Origin: Flavobacteriaceae bacterium
GTDB taxonomy: Bacteria > Bacteroidota > Bacteroidia > Flavobacteriales > Flavobacteriaceae
NCBI GenBank assembly: GCA_014763515.1
Contig: JACXVH010000008.1
Span: forward strand, 1 to 16,559
Reading direction: 5' to 3'
Length of the DNA: 16,559 nt
Position 1 is the stretch's first letter; each line of letters opens with the position of its first letter. The position numbers and the translations under genes were made by a program. The notes below the pieces were generated by a model. It ran no database searches, was not told the origin of the DNA, and saw only the letters and a program-made list of their open reading frames with translations. Positions 14,561-16,559 of this stretch are shown piece after piece.

Positions 14561-14577
14561 GGTAATTTATAATTACC
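14561..14577. promoter_or_regulatory. Perfect inverted repeat GGTAATT-TAT-AATTACC, candidate operator
   Basis: A perfect 7-bp inverted repeat with a 3-bp centre lies in the divergent region between the lipoprotein operon and the metallophosphatase gene. It is 10 bp upstream of the minus-strand -7 box, where the -33 element would be, and 36 bp before the metallophosphatase ATG. The dyad form and position suit a dimeric regulator of one or both directions. The regulator is unknown; the response regulator of this operon is only a guess. Confidence 0.45.
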
Positions 14578-14612
14578 ATCTAGTTTTTCTGTAAAAATTG
14601 TTAAAGTTTAAG

Positions 14613-15338
14613 ATGCGAAAATTAGTCATAGGTGACATTCACGGTGGTTTAAAAGCCTTGAAACAAATAATAGATAGAGCAAACGTATCTAAAAACGATG
14701 CCTTAATTTTTCTAGGTGATTATGTAGACGGTTGGAGCGAATCTCCTCAAGTTATCGATTTTTTAATCGAACTGGAACAAAAACAAAATTGCATTTTTAT
14801 TAAAGGCAATCATGATGATTTACTTTTAAATTATCTTAAAACCAATACTTACTCGAACGAATGGTTTAATCATGGTGGATCGTCTACACTAGAAGCTTAT
14901 AAATTAGTTTCTACAGCTGCTAAAAACTTACACATTGAATTTTTAGAAAGATTACAAAATTATTATTTGGATTCTAAAAATAGACTTTTTATTCATGCTG
15001 GTTTTACCAATTTAAAAGGCATTGATCATGAATTTTTTAAACCACTTTTTTATTGGGACAGAACACTTTGGGAAACAGCATTGTCATTGGATCCAAATCT
15101 AAGCAAAGAAAGTTTATATTATCCTAGAAGATTTAAACTTTATCATGAAATTTATATTGGACATACACCAGTTACTCAAATTGAAGAAACAATTCCTATT
15201 AATAAAGCATGTGTTTGGAACGTAGATACAGGTGCAGCATTTAAAGGTAAGCTTACAATAATGGATATTGACTCAAAAGAATTTTGGCAAAGTGACACTT
15301 TACCTAGTTTATATCCTGATGAGAAAGGCAGAAACTAA
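14613..15338 (+). CDS. PPP-type metallophosphatase (ApaH/serine-threonine phosphatase like)
   Basis: This 241-residue cytoplasmic enzyme carries all motifs of the calcineurin-like PPP group: GDIHGG (7-12; D8, H10), GDYVDG (35-40; D36, D39), GNHDD (65-69; N66, H67), FIHAG with H128, and IGHTP with H184. It should bind two metal ions and hydrolyse phosphoester bonds, either of phosphoproteins or of dinucleoside polyphosphates. The substrate cannot be told from sequence. I start at the ATG at 14613 (MRKLVIGDIHGG), because family members begin just before the GDIHG strand; an in-frame TTG 15 bp upstream would add only five residues. The beta-barrel gene starts 33 bp downstream but has its own -7 box. 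Length is normal for the group. Confidence 0.9.
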   Translation: MRKLVIGDIHGGLKALKQIIDRANVSKNDALIFLGDYVDGWSESPQVIDFLIELEQKQNCIFIKGNHDDLLLNYLKTNTYSNEWFNHGGSSTLEAYKLVSTAAKNLHIEFLERLQNYYLDSKNRLFIHAGFTNLKGIDHEFFKPLFYWDRTLWETALSLDPNLSKESLYYPRRFKLYHEIYIGHTPVTQIEETIPINKACVWNVDTGAAFKGKLTIMDIDSKEFWQSDTLPSLYPDEKGRN

Positions 15339-15346
15339 GTATTTCA

Positions 15347-15354
15347 TATATTTG
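15347..15354 (+). promoter_or_regulatory. -7 promoter box for the beta-barrel / phnA genes
   Basis: TATATTTG is a perfect TAnnTTTG match, 17 bp before the ATG at 15372 and just after the metallophosphatase stop. No TTG lies at the expected -33 distance, so the promoter is incomplete by consensus. It suggests separate expression of the two downstream genes. Confidence 0.5.
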
Positions 15355-15371
15355 TATCAAATTTTATAAGC

Positions 15372-15863
15372 ATGAAGAAAATAATAATGTTCACATTGTT
15401 TTTATGTGGAATGGTAAATGCCCAAGTATTTACAGGAAAAGGTGACCAAAAATTTCAAGTAGGAGCTATAATTCAAGATCATGGAACTGGAATCATGGCA
15501 ACTTATGATCATGGTTTGGGTAAAAATTTCTCTGTTGGTTTAGTAACTAGTTATTTATTAGGTGTAGAAGAAGTTTTAGGAGAAAAGCCTAATTTTGAAG
15601 ATCGTTACGATTTAAAAGTAAGATTTAATGCAAATATTGCAGATGTTTTTAACATTGAAGAGAAAGTAGATATTTATCCTGGTTTAGATTTAGGATTGAA
15701 AAACTTTGGTGGGCATTTAGGAGCTAGATATTATTTTACTGAAGGCTTTGGTATATTTTCAGAAATGCAATTTCCAATAGCAAAATACGATAATAATGTT
15801 GAAGGTTTCGAAAAATATAATAATCAATTCAACTTCTCTATTGGAGCAAGTTTTAATTTATAG
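15372..15863 (+). CDS. Small outer-membrane beta-barrel-like protein (DUF6646-like)
   Basis: This 163-residue secreted protein has a signal peptide (about 1-18, MKKIIMFTLFLCGMVNAQ). The mature part is built of alternating beta-strand patterns rich in Gly and aromatic residues: KFQVGAIIQDHGTGIMATYD, then KNFSVGLVTSYLLG, then DLGLKNFGGHLGARYYF, then FGIFSEMQFPIA. It ends in FNFSIGASFNL, and the final aromatic/aliphatic pattern is typical of outer-membrane barrels recognised by BamA. With about 145 mature residues it would form a small 8-strand barrel. It resembles, from memory, a flavobacterial family listed as DUF6646; the function is not known. The phnA-like gene starts 2 bp after its stop, so both are translated from one mRNA. 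Confidence 0.8.
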   Translation: MKKIIMFTLFLCGMVNAQVFTGKGDQKFQVGAIIQDHGTGIMATYDHGLGKNFSVGLVTSYLLGVEEVLGEKPNFEDRYDLKVRFNANIADVFNIEEKVDIYPGLDLGLKNFGGHLGARYYFTEGFGIFSEMQFPIAKYDNNVEGFEKYNNQFNFSIGASFNL

Positions 15864-15865
15864 TT

Positions 15866-16438
15866 ATGAGTGTAATTGAAAAAAAATTAAAAGATAGAAG
15901 CAATTCAAAATGCGAAATAAGTGGTGCAGAACACGATTTAGTTGTTTACACACTTCCTCCTTATGAGCACGAAAGTCTAGAACATTCTGTTTTATTAGCA
16001 AAAAACTTAGCTGAACAAATTGAAAACGCTGAGGCTATGAATGAGCAAGACTGGCGCGGTTTATCAGAAAGTATGTGGAGCGAGTTTTTACCAGTTCAAG
16101 TACTTTCTTGGCGAATGTTAGCTCGTTTAAAAAATCATGATTTATTAGATTTAATGTACCTTGATGAGGAAGCATTAGAATGGGCAAAAGCTACTGGTGA
16201 AGGCGAAGAAGAAGAAGAAAAAATTGTTCATAAAGATAGCAACGGAAATATTCTTTTTAATGGAGACTCTGTAGTTCTAATTAAAGATTTAGATGTTAAA
16301 GGAGCCAATTTTACAGCAAAAAGAGGCGCTCCTGTTCATAACATTAAATTAGTTTGGGATAACGCAGAACAAATTGAAGGTCGCGTTGAAGGACAACATA
16401 TTGTAATTCTTACTCAATATGTTAAGAAAACCAAATAA
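15866..16438 (+). CDS. phnA: PhnA-domain protein with lost zinc ribbon
   Basis: This 190-residue cytoplasmic protein has a C-terminal PhnA domain (about 120-188: VHKDSNGNILFNGDSVVLIK, then DLDVKGANFTAKRG, then HIVILTQYVKK), very like E. coli PhnA over this part. The N-terminal half (1-115) matches the longer Bacteroidetes form, with SMWSE (69-73), SWRMLARL (81-88) and DLMYLDEEALEWAKATGEGE (95-114). In that form, as I recall it, the N-terminus carries paired cysteines of a zinc ribbon (CELCG ... CxxC). Here only C16 in KCEISG remains, and the second pair position reads LLAKNLAEQI, so no zinc site is possible. Despite its name, PhnA is not clearly linked to phosphonate use; its role is unsettled. 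The strong terminator 22 bp downstream ends the unit. Confidence 0.88.
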   Translation: MSVIEKKLKDRSNSKCEISGAEHDLVVYTLPPYEHESLEHSVLLAKNLAEQIENAEAMNEQDWRGLSESMWSEFLPVQVLSWRMLARLKNHDLLDLMYLDEEALEWAKATGEGEEEEEKIVHKDSNGNILFNGDSVVLIKDLDVKGANFTAKRGAPVHNIKLVWDNAEQIEGRVEGQHIVILTQYVKKTK

Positions 16439-16460
16439 AAAATAATTTGCAATTCATTTT

Positions 16461-16494
16461 AAAGCTGTCCATTATAAGACAGCTTTATTTTTTT
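16461..16494 (+). terminator. Rho-independent terminator after phnA
   Basis: A perfect 9-bp stem, AAAGCTGTC (16461-16469) and GACAGCTTT (16478-16486), encloses the 8-nt loop CATTATAA and is followed by A and seven T. It lies 22 bp after the phnA stop, in plus orientation. Confidence 0.9.
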
Positions 16495-16498
16495 ATCG

Positions 16499-16506
16499 TA
16501 ATTTTG
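16499..16506 (+). promoter_or_regulatory. -7 promoter box for the gene at the right edge
   Basis: TAATTTTG is a perfect TAnnTTTG match, 18 bp before the ATG at 16525 and right after the terminator. No TTG at the usual -33 distance; that place is occupied by the terminator stem. Confidence 0.5.
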
Positions 16507-16524
16507 TAAGGTTAAAATAATTCT

Positions 16525-16559
16525 ATGTTAGAAAAAGATAATCACGTATTTGAAAAAAC
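16525..16559 (+). CDS. Start of an unidentified gene, cut by the window edge
   Basis: An ATG at 16525 opens a frame of 11 codons (MLEKDNHVFEK) that is still open at the right edge. It follows a terminator and a perfect -7 box at a sensible distance, which supports a real gene start. Too little is visible to name a family. Confidence 0.5.
   Translation, partial: MLEKDNHVFEK

Overview
The window looks like a chromosomal segment of a low-GC member of the Flavobacteriaceae (Flavobacterium or a close relative). Three things point there: the strong A+T bias; signal peptides that end in the flavobacterial '(F/S)AQ' or 'FSQ' style; and several TAnnTTTG boxes, the -7 promoter element of Bacteroidetes. 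I see no phage, IS, CRISPR or rRNA/tRNA gene. No stretch without a gene exceeds about 180 bp.

Region 1 (1-8788, minus strand) is an almost complete Bat ('Bacteroides aerotolerance') operon. In transcription order it holds moxR (AAA+ ATPase), a DUF58 protein, a 561-residue signal-peptide/two-TM protein, batA and batB (membrane VWA proteins), batC (TPR), batD (large secreted/anchored beta protein) and the N-terminal part of batE (TPR), which runs off the left edge. The MoxR ATPase is expected to work with the MIDAS-containing VWA proteins (DUF58, BatA, BatB) at the inner membrane, and BatC/D/E form the periplasmic part. The operon carries repeated DNA in several of its junctions. Three hairpin elements of 27-28 bp lie in the same orientation at batC/batD, at batB/batC and inside the coding start of the 561-residue gene. 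A 76-bp array of heptamers arranged as a giant inverted repeat fills the moxR/DUF58 gap.

Region 2 (8970-10995, plus strand) is a likely two-gene unit, diverging from moxR: a YdhF-type aldo/keto reductase and a Schlafen/AlbA_2-domain protein. A 74-residue two-TM protein lies convergent to it, and the two stop codons overlap.

Region 3 (11318-14456, minus strand) is a likely four-gene unit: a 71-residue lipoprotein, a 59-residue single-anchor protein, a TPR-type lipoprotein sensor histidine kinase (HisKA_3) that apparently starts with TTG, and its response regulator. The two small envelope proteins are candidate accessory or input parts of this two-component system.

Region 4 (14613-16559, plus strand) holds a PPP-type metallophosphatase, a small outer-membrane beta-barrel protein and a PhnA-domain protein whose N-terminal zinc ribbon appears to be lost. 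A clear Rho-independent terminator follows, then the first 11 codons of another gene with its own -7 box.

Most genes belong to known families. The best candidates for something not yet described are the heptamer inverted array, the hairpin repeat that has become part of a signal peptide, and the pairing of two tiny envelope proteins with the TPR kinase.
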